Assembly: GCA_002205965.3 (NCBI GenBank) | Contig: NADL03000070.1 | Coordinates: 62,001-126,000, forward strand | From: Kappaphycus alvarezii | Lineage: Eukaryota; Rhodophyta; Florideophyceae; Gigartinales; Solieriaceae | Length of the DNA: 64,000 bases | Direction of reading: 5' to 3' | Part shown: piece by piece, positions 21,755 to 31,439 of the stretch | Layout: every line of letters starts with the position of its first letter | Numbering within the stretch: position 1 is the stretch's first letter | Notes under the pieces: generated by a model | Database searches by the model: none | Told to the model about the DNA's origin: nothing | The model's input: the letters and a program-made list of their open reading frames with translations, nothing else | Position numbers and translations under genes: made by a program

Positions 21755-22840
21755 TGTATCCATCGCTGAAGAAATCAGTCAAGTTAATGTGACAAAAAGG
21801 GATGGGGAAGGGAACGTTTTGTCGAAAAAACCTAGGCTAGATTATGGAATGCTGGAGCATATCCCAGCACCTGTACCTCCTCGAACCAAGAGGCTTGATC
21901 AAGTTGTTCCAGTGGGAAACACTTCGGCCAAGAAGACGAGAAAGAGTAAGAAATTTAAGAGTATCCCGAAGGACGTACTAGAATATGTGAAGAAGTACAA
22001 TTTGGTGGCTGAGCTTGCATCGGCCCCAACTGGGATAACGTTTGGTCAACTTTTGAGGGGCGACGCAGAGGATGCGAGAAAAGAACTCAAAAAAATTATC
22101 AGGTCTAATAAGTCCGCTAAGGGTAAGAAACTGTTTCTTCAATCGGCCTCGACAGCACCAAGACGTCTTAAACTAGTACCAGTCAAAGTATTGGGAATGC
22201 AAACCCAAGCTCTTTTCGATTCGGGCGCTGTTCCAAACCTTATCTCAGAAACTTTGGTGACAGATTTAGGTCTCGAAATTATTCCAACTACTCGAAGAAT
22301 AACTGTGGCGGATGGAACCGTCTCAAAATGCATGGGCACTGTTAACAAGGTTTCCGTGTTCTTTGGGGACTCTAAAGTTGATGTAGACTTTCTCGTCATG
22401 CCGGAGCTCCCTTTCGATGCAATCATTGGCTGTCCTACCATGGAAAGACTAGGGACCTGCATTGACTTGGGCAACCAAATCGTTTCAGTTAATGTTGACG
22501 GCAGAAACGTGAAGATGCCCCTGGATTTCGACAAAAGCACACATCCGGAAGATCTAAGAGAGACGGACAGTGAAGATTTCACTTCTAGCTATGACAGCGA
22601 AGATTCCGAACCAACTAACACTTTCGGAAGTGAAAAGGGTACGCTCGGGGGACAATGAACATGACATGGGACGATTATGATTCTGGGTTTGAAACAGATG
22701 AAGAATGGAATTCTAGGGTAGGTTTGACACCTGAATGTGTTTCTTTTTGCGATAATATCGAATCAAAGGACGGAATTCGGGGCATGAAAGAAGATTACAA
22801 TTGCACGGAAAACAAGGAATATATCGAATTCCATATCTGA
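21755..22840 (+). CDS. pol: G1 Pol N-terminal part with aspartic protease
   Basis: An open frame begins upstream of its first ATG (21,789) and overlaps the end of gag. A Lys-rich linker is followed by the retropepsin-like domain: QALFDSGAVPNLI with catalytic Asp at about residue 144 counting from the ATG, ITVADGTV as the flap region, and FLVMPELPFDAIIG as the second hydrophobic block. It would cleave the polyprotein. The frame stops at 22,658 (GTLGGQ). An acidic linker continues in another frame from 22,655 to 22,840 and then shifts again before RT, so pol is broken here by indels. Confidence 0.82.
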
Positions 22841-22957
22841 AGATGTGAGCACGCCGGAAGAGGTCCTTCAAAATTTGGAGGGTGAGGATCAAGAAAAGAC
22901 CAGCGCCAAATTGGAGAAATTCAAGAAAAAGTACAGCACCTTCCAGCCCCCGCCTCA

Positions 22958-23920
22958 ATGATAATATCCGACATGTTAACATCTTCCGAAGTAATTGCAT
23001 GGAGTGTATCAGATTTAAGACAAGCAAGTGTACCGGTCACTCACTCATTTGAACTTACCGATACTCAACCAATTTACCACAGGCCTAGACGTCAACCGCC
23101 AAAATATGACCAATTTATCTCAGAGAATGTTACAAGTATGCTGGAAAATGATATCATTCGGCCAGTTTCATCCCCATGGTCATTTCCAGTTGTGGTCGCA
23201 CCAAAGAAGGATGGAAAGCTGCGTTTTTGCGTCGATTACCGACAACTGAACCAGAGAATGATACCCGATCGATTTCCGATTCCGAATATGGAGGAAATCC
23301 TCGAGGACTTGAAGGACGGGAGATACTTCACCTCAATTGATCTTTACACTGGTTATTGGCAGATTCCATTGGATGAAAAATGCAAGGAAAAAACAACTTT
23401 TACCAGCAAAGCCGGTACATTCAGGTTCGAAGTGATGCCTTTTGGTCTCATGAATGCCCCAGCTACATTCCAAAGAATGATGAACGAGGTTTTGAAAGGA
23501 CTTCCATTTGCAAGAGTTTATATCGATGATGTAGTGATATTCTCAAAAACCTTGGATCAGCACATATCGCATGTCAAGACTGTGGTGGAGAAAATAGCTG
23601 CGTACAGCCTGAAAATTAAGTTAAGCAAATGCTTCTTTGCGAAAACGTCTATCCAATTACTCGGTCATATCGTCGATCAAGAGGGAATTAAAGTGGATCC
23701 AGAGAAAACGAAAAAAATCAAGTTGGCACCAAGGCCCGCTTCAAAGACGGAGGTTCGAAGCTTCTTAGGACTGGCCTCATATTACAGGAGATTTATCAAA
23801 GATTTCGCCAAGACTGCAGCACCGTTACATGCCAGCACAACAAAGAACGGAAAATTTTTATGGAACAAGGAAATGCAAACCGCATTTGAAGAGCTTAAAG
23901 ATAAGCTATGTGTCCCCCAG
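22958..23920 (+). CDS. pol: G1 reverse transcriptase domain
   Basis: A complete Ty3-type RT: HSFELTDTQPIYHRPRR; the 'LENDIIRPVSSPWSFPVVVAPKK' block with CVDYRQLN; SIDLYTGYWQIPL with the first catalytic Asp; VMPFGLMNAPATFQRMMN; the active-site box YIDD at 23,519-23,530; and LLGHIVDQEGI with the connection SFLGLASYYRRFIKDFAK. This copies the element RNA into DNA. The frame stays open to 24,058, but after about 23,915 a missing base in a run of C moves it out of the RNase H frame. Confidence 0.93.
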
Positions 23921-24315
23921 TGCTCATGTATCCAGATTTCAAGAGACCATTTGTTGTGGAGACAGATGCCTCAGAACGGTCTTTGGGTGCCGTTTTGTCC
24001 CAAAAAGATGAAAACGGAAGACTACACCGGTTCAATTCGCAAGTCGCACTCTGAATGATGCGGAAAGGAGATACTCAGTCTGCGAAAGAAGCTCGCTGTT
24101 GTCTTCGCACTGAAAAAGTTTCGCGTATACCTTTTATCACTCGAGAAATTTGTCTTGATAACTGATCACCAGGCACTTAAGACAGCATTCCAAAAGAAAG
24201 ATGTACATCACCGCTTGGCCCGATGGCTCGACATTTTCGCAGAATATCGGTTTGAAATTGTGTATAGGCCCGGACGCAATAATCAGCCTGCCGACTACCT
24301 ATCCCGCTTGAGGGA
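23921..24315 (+). pseudogene. pol: G1 RNase H domain, frameshifted
   Basis: The correct reading lies one base off the RT frame: VLMYPDFKRPFVVETDASERSLGAVLSQ (first catalytic Asp in ETDAS). It then returns to the RT frame near 24,090 with AVVFALKKFRVYLL, ITDHQALKTAF and NNQPADYLSR. These are the standard D, E, D positions of gypsy RNase H, which removes the RNA template. The entry point is a five-C run where six would be needed. The 24,060-24,090 stretch also crosses a stop in the RT frame. Confidence 0.8.
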
Positions 24316-25605
24316 TCCACTGATTCCAAATGAAAAAGCTTCCGAGAACATCGTCGGAGTTGCCGAGGTGCAAGTGCCGAACAATAACGAGTACGAAGCT
24401 AATATTGACGGACTAATTAAATTCCTGGATGGACTAGAAATGAGAAAGGTTGATATTGAACACAGAAATTGGGTACGCAGGAATCAAAAGGCTTTTACAC
24501 TATGGAATGGGAAACTCTTCCGACACACGAAAGCCGGTCCTCGACTAGTGGCCCCTTTGAAAGAAAGAATGAAGATCTTGAGGACTTTTCATGATGAGTT
24601 AGGGCATTGGGATCTCGAAACAACCAAGAAATTCGTTACTGAGAGATTCTGGTGGCCCAGTATCCATAAGGACGTCTATAACTTCGTGAAAAGCTGCGAC
24701 AACTGTCAAAAATTCACGCCAATACGAAAGTATAAGACAACTCTAGGCTTTCCAGTTTCCGGTCTCTTTGAAACCTTTTCAATTGACTTTGCCGGCCCAT
24801 TCAAGGAAACCTCTTCCGGAAACAAATACCTCCTTATAGGGGTGGAACATCTTACTGGATGGCCAATAGCAGTTGCAGTTGAGGAGGCCAATGCTGAAGT
24901 GGTCCTGAGATTCATCGAAAAAGAAATAATTGAACCGTTTGGTCTTCCAAAAAGGATCATCTCGGATAACGCACTTTGTTTTACTGCAACTTCACTGCTT
25001 CGTTTCTTGGAAGAAAAGGTATTCAGCTAAAGACAGTTCTCGCATATGCTCCTATGTCAAACGGAAAGCGGAGAGGATGGTTGGAACCATCAAACGAGCA
25101 ATATCGAAAACTATGTCGAGAATGAAATCCAGTGGGAAGATGCCTTACCAAAAGTGTTATACGGCTATCGTCGAAGAAGAGGAAGAAGTGGACGGTCACC
25201 GTTTGAGCTAATGTACGGAAGAGCTCCTAGAATGTTACAGAGAGATATGGAAACAAATGTTATCGATGAAGAGAGTAGAGAGGTCGAACTACTGGCCACC
25301 GAAAGCTGGAGATCACACCGCGCGCTAACACAGACAAGAAATAAGGATGAAGAGCCTCCAGTCCAAACTTTCTCAGTCGGCTCTAAAGTACTTGTAGCAC
25401 ACGGAAAAGCAATGCAACAGGCTGTGAAGTGGCCGGCTTTCCAAACAAAGTACTCGAACCCTTGCATCGTCACGGAGGAAAGACACCCGCATTATAAGCT
25501 CTGTTCAAGCTCAGGGAAGAGATCAAGGAGGGCAATCCATGCACGTCGTCTGGTCCCTTACCATCAGAGGCCTGAAGAATTCCTTCTCACACAGGACTAT
25601 GCGCA
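24316..25605 (+). pseudogene. pol: G1 integrase, broken between core Asp and Glu
   Basis: The zinc domain is HDELGHWDLETTKKFVTERFWWP...SCDNCQKF (24,588-24,720). The core has FSIDFAGPF (first Asp) and IISDNALCF (second Asp). The catalytic Glu, in SNGKAERMVGTIKRA, lies after a stop at 25,028-25,030 and is read across two frames. Further on, FELMYGRAPRML and SVGSKVLVAHGKAM with the C-terminal SH3-like part reach the start of the extra domain at about 25,605. This enzyme would insert the DNA copy. No chromodomain is visible. Confidence 0.85.
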
Positions 25606-26216
25606 ACCACGGGGCATACTCATCTTTAACTATAGAATGATTCCTATGGGAGGAAAAAGGGCCTGGGAATGGATCATCTCGATTACGCGTGACTACTACG
25701 AACTCCACGTAATCATCCATTTCTACATTAATATATGCCTATGTTTTCGTACGTTGAACGGACCATTGCTACCTCAAGAAGATTTCCGACTATTGATCAG
25801 AGTTCTATTCTCATTCCAAAACGGAAGGTTCACGGAAGCAGGTCCAGAGTTTGTGGAAGTCATATATCATACTCTATAGGAGGTATGGAATGGTAGCTAT
25901 CGGAGACTTGTCGCAAACATATCTGAACATTATCCGTCCAGTTTACGTATTTCTCAAGAACAACCAAGATGTGCGACTGAGAGGTTACAGCTTGCCCCCT
26001 GATATGGAATATCGACTGGTCCCGTATCCTCTATGGGAACCTTACGTTGCTCCGCTCAGAAACACAACCTCAGCGAAGACCAGATCCTCCCGAGGCCGTG
26101 ATGATGATACGGCTGGACCATCAAGTGATCGGGCGGATCATCGAAGAGGGCAAGGCGTCGGGAGCAGCGAGGAAGATCGCCAAGAAGATCGCCTCAAACA
26201 CCGCCTAGTCTCCCAG
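25605..26216 (+). CDS. Extra domain after integrase, copy A (unrecognised)
   Basis: I do not recognise this domain. It is in frame with the end of integrase and contains ILIFNYRMIP, ICLCFRTLNG, RLLIRVLFSF, then (after a one-base frameshift near 25,868) LSQTYLNIIRPVYVFL, YSLPPDMEYRLVPYPLWEPY. A hydrophilic Arg/Asp/Ser-rich tail ends in a stop at 26,206-26,208. It is aromatic-rich and predicted mostly helical by eye, with no signal peptide or clear membrane segment. Most of it recurs in copy B, so the unit was duplicated in tandem. It could be a C-terminal Pol extension or a separate accessory protein. Confidence 0.6.
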
Positions 26217-26218
26217 GG

Positions 26219-26691
26219 GAAACTATGCATCCTTAATTATTGGACGGCTACCAATTAGACGTTGGCTTCGCGAAATGACAGAGGACCCTCGAGAAGCAGA
26301 AGTAATTTCCTTTTTTGCCATTAGTATTTGCATGTGCTTCCAGACCATTCACGGGGCGCACCTTACTCGTGAGGACTCAGTCCTTATGTTGCGAGTTTTT
26401 TTCTCCTTCAGATACCCGTTTCTGGACCCGTTGCCAGAAAAGTTTGCATACTACGTTTACTACCTCACATTTGGAAGGTTTGGAGAAGTGAAACGGGAGG
26501 AGCTCATTAGAGAACACTATGAAACCATACGCCGAATCTACGAAACTCTTGACCAAGGAGATGAGCCGGTCATCGCACGGTACACACTCTCTCATCATAT
26601 TGGAAATGAGCTACTACCATATCCTTATAGTGAACCCTATACTCTCCCTGATGAATGGATAGAACTCCCACAAGAACAACAAGAGCAGTGA
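26219..26691 (+). CDS. Extra domain after integrase, copy B (unrecognised)
   Basis: An open frame of 138 codons from an ATG at 26,275. The similarity to copy A begins upstream of this ATG (CILNYWTATN against ILIFNYRMIP). Matching blocks are ICMCFQTIHG, MLRVFFSF, a stretch ending HYETIRRIYETL, and YTLSHHIGNELLPYPYSEPY. It ends EQQEQ shortly before the purine tract. Copies A and B have diverged substantially, so the duplication predates this insertion; conservation of the aromatic Pro-Tyr-Pro box suggests a real protein function. No known family is recognised, and an env-like role is not supported because no membrane anchor is seen. Confidence 0.6.
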
Positions 26692-26711
26692 CGAGCCGGG
26701 ACGTTCGTCTT

Positions 26712-26727
26712 GAGCGGGAGGGCGTGA
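26712..26727 (+). other. Polypurine tract of G1
   Basis: gagcgggagggcgtga lies immediately before the 3' LTR TGTG. Its purine richness and position suit the plus-strand DNA primer. Confidence 0.7.
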
Positions 26728-27435
26728 TGTGCGCAAATTCGCACACGAAAAAATTTAGATGAGGACCATAATTGTATACAGTATTGGAACTGGGAAGATA
26801 TTTTTACAGTTTTTGAATTTGCAAGATATTTTTAATTTGGGTGAGTGTGGCAAATTCATCGGTTGATTTTTTATTTTAGGACACGCTGTCATAGTGGATG
26901 TCAGTACAGTTCTAGGTTGTGGGTGATACTACGAGTGACTCTGAAAGGTCTATATAATGGCCACATCAATTCCCACCCCTGGCCGATGGGTGGCTGGCAT
27001 GGGTATGGCACCTAGATATTTACCTTGAGGAAATATCTTCTAATGGTCTCTCTGGTTCACACGATTCCCGTGAATGCGTTTTATGGTATTTAGTATGTTT
27101 GATTGAGACTTTAGGATTAGCCGAAAGGTCTATATAAGCTGAGTAAAGTGCTTCCTCCTTGAGAGGTCAAGCAAGTTGGCAGACAACTTCAGGTCAAGCT
27201 CCGAGTAGTAGGAAGTTGAGAGTCAACTTCAGACCCAAGAACTTTTTCCTAAGTCGCAGAGCATCAGTGGTAGACCCTGCCCCTTTTATACTTGCTTGTA
27301 GCCCTCTCAACTCTTCCCATATACACTCCTTTTTATTTGTTCAACTATACCACGGTAGCACTTTTGTCGCTGCAACACCTCCTTCTTGGGTGGTTGATTC
27401 TGAATATCTCTTCTCCCGACGATTTACCCCTATCA
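26728..27435 (+). repeat. G1 3' LTR
   Basis: The direct repeat of 19,984-20,693, from TGTGCGCAAATTCGCACACG to CTATCA. Beyond it the sequence is unrelated to the internal start of the element and is instead the beta retrotransposon on the minus strand. Confidence 0.93.
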
Positions 27436-28110
27436 AAACCATTGGCGGGACCTACATTGCAAGTGCTGAGCGTGTGTACCAGCTAGAAAGTAGCTGGTAG
27501 ACCGGTTGACAAGCAGCTGCGTTAGAAGTGACCATCAACGCCGCGTGTCGTTGGAGGAGAATTGTCCTCACCCTGGAGTATTGGTCCAGGGCTCGGTTGG
27601 CGACTGCTCGGGCTACCTCCGTGATGTGGCGGAACGCTTCGGATGCCACCCCCGAGTGTGAGATAGGAACGGGCACGAGTCTGTTCCTGCCAGGTAAGCT
27701 GGCTAAGAATCCCTGGTATTTTCGGAGCTTGTCCGCGTGGGCTGCGTTCAAGCTGGTAAGGGGTTGAATGTTCTCATTCTGAGGTGAGAAGGGGCCAGCG
27801 GGTTCACGAAGGTCACATCGAAGTAATCGGTGCGCCAGTGGCGCCCGTTGCCCTGATGTCCGGCCTTGTTTTGTGTTCCCCGTGCGACCGGGGCTCGACG
27901 GCAGGATGCCTTGCGCCAAGGCTCAGGTCGTTACTTAGTAGGGTGACCTGGTCATCGTGGCGACGATCCGTTGCGCTCCGTACCTGCAGTGGATCAAGTG
28001 GTCGCCGTGGACGTCCACTGTTTCCGGGCAACCGACTCTTGGACATGGGGTTCCTTGCTCGAAGAGCGGGGCTTGGCAATAGTATTTGAGCCACACCGAG
28101 AAATGTCGTG
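27436..28110 (-). pseudogene. Beta non-LTR retrotransposon: endonuclease-like C-terminus
   Basis: Read on the minus strand from 28,110: FSVWLKYYCQAPLFEQGTPC, then the CCHC cluster CPRVGC...DVHGDHLIHC. A frame change leads to SLNAAHADKLRKYQGF, RLVPVPIS and VRTILLQRHAALMVTSNAA near 27,500. The order matches the better copy at 48,366-49,707. It is 5' truncated near 28,110 and cut by the G1 element at 27,435, with its probable 3' terminus on the other side at 19,905-19,983. The nuclease core is frameshifted. Confidence 0.75.
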
Positions 28111-28281
28111 TCCTAAAAGGAAAAGTGGAAGTCGGAAAAATAATTACCCCAGTCTTTGTCAACACGGGCTTGTTTGCGTTGACTTGTACATATCACATGA
28201 GTCTGCTCTCGAAAGTTTTGAATTGCTGTGATCCTACTGGGCCACACGGTTGTGCGCTCAGAAGGGGATACATAATGCAAC

Positions 28282-28374
28282 GGGCCATTGATACACGCCC
28301 CGAGGAGTGGCAGACTACTTATTACTTCGAATTTCGGGGACTTTTATTGACACTAGCTGCCATATATAACTATA
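28282..28374 (+). repeat. Dispersed repeat R, copy 2
   Basis: The partner of 9404-9500, with the same order of blocks from 'ggccatt' to 'ataactat'. It lies just upstream (in + coordinates, right) of the truncated beta copy. Confidence 0.65.
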
Positions 28375-28682
28375 CATCTTGAAAACCGCTTCATCGCCTT
28401 AACACTCGTAGAATCGGTAGAAATGGGCATCGTGAGTCAATTTTTTCATCAGAAATATCAAGATCGTGTCCATTGTAGGCGTTGATGCTCGCCTCTCCCT
28501 CTACTGCAGCATCGAAGAGTAGGCGAATCCCTTTTAGAGCCCCATTCACGTTCGGGATTAGAGAGGGTGGTGGTGACACTGCTACAGTGCTCTGAACGAA
28601 CGACTGCAGCCTTGTGGGGCGCTGAGTCATTTTGGGTTGAAGCATGGTAGTGAAGACTACAATGCTGGTCATAGTCGGGAGG

Positions 28683-28740
28683 GGGAAAGGGTTGGGTTCT
28701 TTAACATTTGAAAGATGTGGGTGGCTGTGTCCCAGTATAC
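28683..28740 (-). repeat. Beta-family 3' end
   Basis: On the minus strand: 'cacatctttcaaatgttaaagaacccaa' followed by a C/T-rich end, the conserved terminal arrangement. No coding part is attached. Confidence 0.6.
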
Positions 28741-30149
28741 AGTATTCCGGCAGATAACTGATATTCGTACTGGTATCCACGCTGTAATCTTCTCTGAAGT
28801 AGCGGCTCAGTCGGGAGTGCAGAGTGTTTAGAATGGGTGCGAGACTGTGTTAATTGGAAAAAATACAGTCTCTTCGAAAATTTTATTATGTGGCTCATGG
28901 TGGCCGGTGTCCTGCGGCCACGAGTTATGGTCCGAGAGCCATGTACAGTACTGTACGTGGTCACAAATTTGGGATACAAAGAGCCATGTACAGTACTGCG
29001 CATGGCTCCGAGCCACAAGTAGCGTGCACTGCACAAACGTACAGTAAGGGGCGTCTGGAAACAGGCAAGTAAGGGATTGTAAGGGCTGATTTTTTTGTGT
29101 TTTGCTAGGAATTTAGTGCCAATTTGTGCATTTTCAAAATTGGTGAATCTCTAAATAAAGGTTGGTCGACTGGGGTTGGAGCCTTGACCGGCCAGAACAC
29201 CACACTCTAACACCTACAACCCAAACACCCGCACCCCAAACAAAACGTGGCTCTTCTCTGTCTGTTGTGCTCAAAGCAGTTGTGTCCCTTGTCTCCTTGG
29301 ACTTACGGTGTGCATACCGAGGTTCAAGGGGGCAATACCCATTATACTGCAGGTGTCACTTGTCTGTTTGGACTCTCGGTGCTTAGATCGAAGTTCAAGG
29401 GGGTAATACGCTCAGTGACTGCTAAACTCTAAACCTTCCTGGTACTCGAAGGGGTGGTCGAAGGCCTACGGAGCCACTAAGGACGCAGGGGGAACCACCA
29501 GGGCTGCTAAGGATTGAGTCAGAGGGAAGGATTGGCGGGTTTAATTGGTAGCGGTAGGAACCTAACGAGGGTTTAATAGGTTTAAAAGAAGAGAAACAAA
29601 GAACAAAAGAAACAAAAGAAACAAACATAAAACGGAACAAATCAAAACAAAAAAGAAATTAAAATAAATAACCCCTTCCAGTACGTACACAAACCGGTAC
29701 TATAAAATTTGGCGGTACTTTGCCAGGTCGCCTTTTTCATTTTGAAATATTGCAAAATACAGCAAATTTGCGTGTTTGTTTGATTGTTTGCTAATTAATC
29801 AAACATTCGAATGTTGGTAGGCTTTGATTGATATCTGTGTAACTGCAGCATTGGACTACTGAGACAGTAAATGAACCCCGGTACTGCTGTACCCATTACA
29901 GTATCATTTGCGGGATTACAGCTTGCTCATGTCAGAGAAAACCCATCTCTTTGAAACCGCATGCAGACTGAGAGGGTGCAGCAACCCTGAACCAGACGCG
30001 AAACTTGTGCATTGCGACAGCGGGCCTTTTTGACTGAGTATCGACTGGCCCGCTCAACGCACTCCCAGCGGCGTGGATCACCCGATTAGATCTTAATCTT
30101 CATGGGCGGTCAGGCAGTGTACACTCGAAATGACAGATAGGTAAACCTA
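28741..30149. other. Stretch without recognised gene
   Basis: No motif was found in any frame. It contains two copies of 'gccatgtacagtactg' at 28,940 and 28,984, a 71-base tandem duplication (29,286-29,412) and A-rich sequence around 29,590-29,680. Confidence 0.5.
29286..29412 (+). repeat. Imperfect tandem duplication, period 71
   Basis: 'cttgtctccttggactta' with 'gaggttcaagggggcaatac' recurs 71 bases on as 'cttgtctgtttggactct' with 'gaagttcaagggggtaatac'. Confidence 0.7.
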
Positions 30150-30228
30150 CCTAAACACCTCATCCGAACCGGGATACAACCGACCACATCCTCCATAACG
30201 TTAAAATAACCAAAATTCCCTGGCAGAG
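30150..30228 (+). repeat. Beta-family 3' end
   Basis: 'ggatacaaccgaccacatcctccataacgttaaaataaccaaaattccc' carries the extended upstream part (accgaccacatcYtccat) shared with 34.9, 35.7 and 38.0 kb. Confidence 0.65.
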
Positions 30229-30739
30229 AGAAAGGGGAGTTGTAGGTTATTACTCTAAGATGGAAAAAATTCTTTTTCGCCTGAATGGTGAGGAGACGTC
30301 GAGAAAGCGCAGAGAGCGCGGTGTCAAATGCGCGTGAGATAAAGTGCTGCTGGACGCAAAGGGACATGTCAGCGTCCTTGGGAAAAGAGCGCATTACGCA
30401 ACCTCCGTTTATGCGTCCGAGGTTTCGAAGCGTAAGCGAGCTTCACGTCAAAGCTGCGTCAGCTACAGTTACTCATTTACAATAAATAGTTTCTATGGTG
30501 TCCACTGCAGTCCGACCACAGTACAGTACAGTACAGGGCTACGAACTAACCGGATGGTCCACATCAGTCACAGTATTTCATTTTAATACAGGTGGTCGCA
30601 TTACAGACTCTATTCTGTGGAAGGCGGCGACGTTGATAGCGACGTCGCCGACCCATTAGAGCCAGATTCGATTGAGGACGAAGATCAGTAGGTGTTGGAC
30701 TTACGCGCAGGTTGTGTCATTGCAAGACCGTACCTTAAC

Positions 30740-30813
30740 ATACCAATTTTATCCGGGATTATAGCGACCTTATTTTTCAATCATTAAAACACCCAAAGTT
30801 TTCCCCCCCATTA
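30740..30813 (+). repeat. Beta-family 3' end upstream of tRNA-Pro
   Basis: 'ttatttttcaatcattaaaacacccaaagttttcccccc' is a strong match to the terminus. It ends about 90 bases before the tRNA gene. Confidence 0.7.
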
Positions 30814-30901
30814 CAGAATTATCCACGCATGCCACGTGTACTTTCAATAATGTCCGAAATATGATTTAAAGTCTTGAAACCGTGCAGGGATGTCAGACGA
30901 A

Positions 30902-30973
30902 GGCCGCTTGGTCTAGTGGTATGATTCGTCCTTCGGGTGGACGAGGTCTCGGGTTCGATTCCCGGAGTGGCCC
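30902..30973 (+). tRNA. tRNA-Pro (anticodon CGG)
   Basis: A 72-base intron-less cloverleaf. The acceptor stem GGCCGCT pairs with AGTGGCC (one G-U), followed by discriminator C. The D-arm region is TGGTCTAGTGGTATGA, the anticodon stem CGTCC/GGACG has loop TTCGGGT (CGG reads CCG), and the T stem TCGGG/CCCGG has loop TTCGATT. The A and B boxes of the internal Pol III promoter are intact, and CCA is not encoded, as in eukaryotes. It should be functional. Confidence 0.95.
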
Positions 30974-30980
30974 ATTTCGC

Positions 30981-30984
30981 TTTT
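30981..30984 (+). terminator. Pol III T-run after tRNA-Pro
   Basis: TTTT lies eight bases downstream of the tRNA 3' end, the standard Pol III stop. Confidence 0.75.
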
Positions 30985-31439
30985 GTTACCTCCGCGTTAC
31001 GTGCAAATCTCTATCTAACTTTGATTATTGTAATGTTTAATTTGTTAGTTGTGGTTGCCTCGCTTGAGCTGGTAATCTGTTGAATTGTAAAACGTGACTA
31101 GCAATCAAGCTACGTGGAATGATGACAGTAACCTATATGCCAAGCTTTTCGGGAAGTTTTAATTTTTCAAATCGTGACATCCACTCACTTCACGCGAGCG
31201 TACAGTACTGTATGTCAGGGTGCCATTCCACACACTACCGAACCATACCATACCGAACTGTATCATCGTTTTTTCCCTAGTCTGTTGATAAAGCACAGAA
31301 ATTAATACCGTATCATCATTCTGTCGGTTTTTTCCCCGAATGATGAACACATTTGGTCAGAATGGCGCAGCATTGCCCCGCTCGTCGCAAGTTTCGAAAA
31401 ACGCACCGCACCGTAACACATCCTATTCACATTTGTCCA

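Larger units (their letters stand above)
19984..27435 (+). mobile_element. Ty3/gypsy LTR retrotransposon G1, near-complete
   Basis: The element is 7.45 kb with ~709-bp direct LTRs that both begin TGTG and end CTATCA and differ at a modest number of positions. In between are a primer site, gag with two zinc knuckles, aspartic protease, RT (YIDD), RNase H, integrase (HHCC and DD-E) and an extra tandem domain, then a purine tract and the 3' LTR. The order RT-RNase H-integrase is diagnostic of Ty3/gypsy. Pol is interrupted by single-base indels, so this copy cannot be fully active as read. No matching 4-6 bp target duplication is evident (acaga on the left, aaacc on the right). Two further partial copies lie at 1-1440 and 52,212-53,277. 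Confidence 0.95.

Noticed and set aside
22139-22582. 147-codon minus-strand frame opposite the G1 protease
   Set aside because: Antisense shadow of a recognised domain, with no motif of its own.
26275-26691. Extra G1 domain as an envelope-like glycoprotein
   Set aside because: No signal peptide, no membrane anchor and no Cys pattern; the hydrophobic stretch near the start is short and recurs within the soluble-looking copy A.
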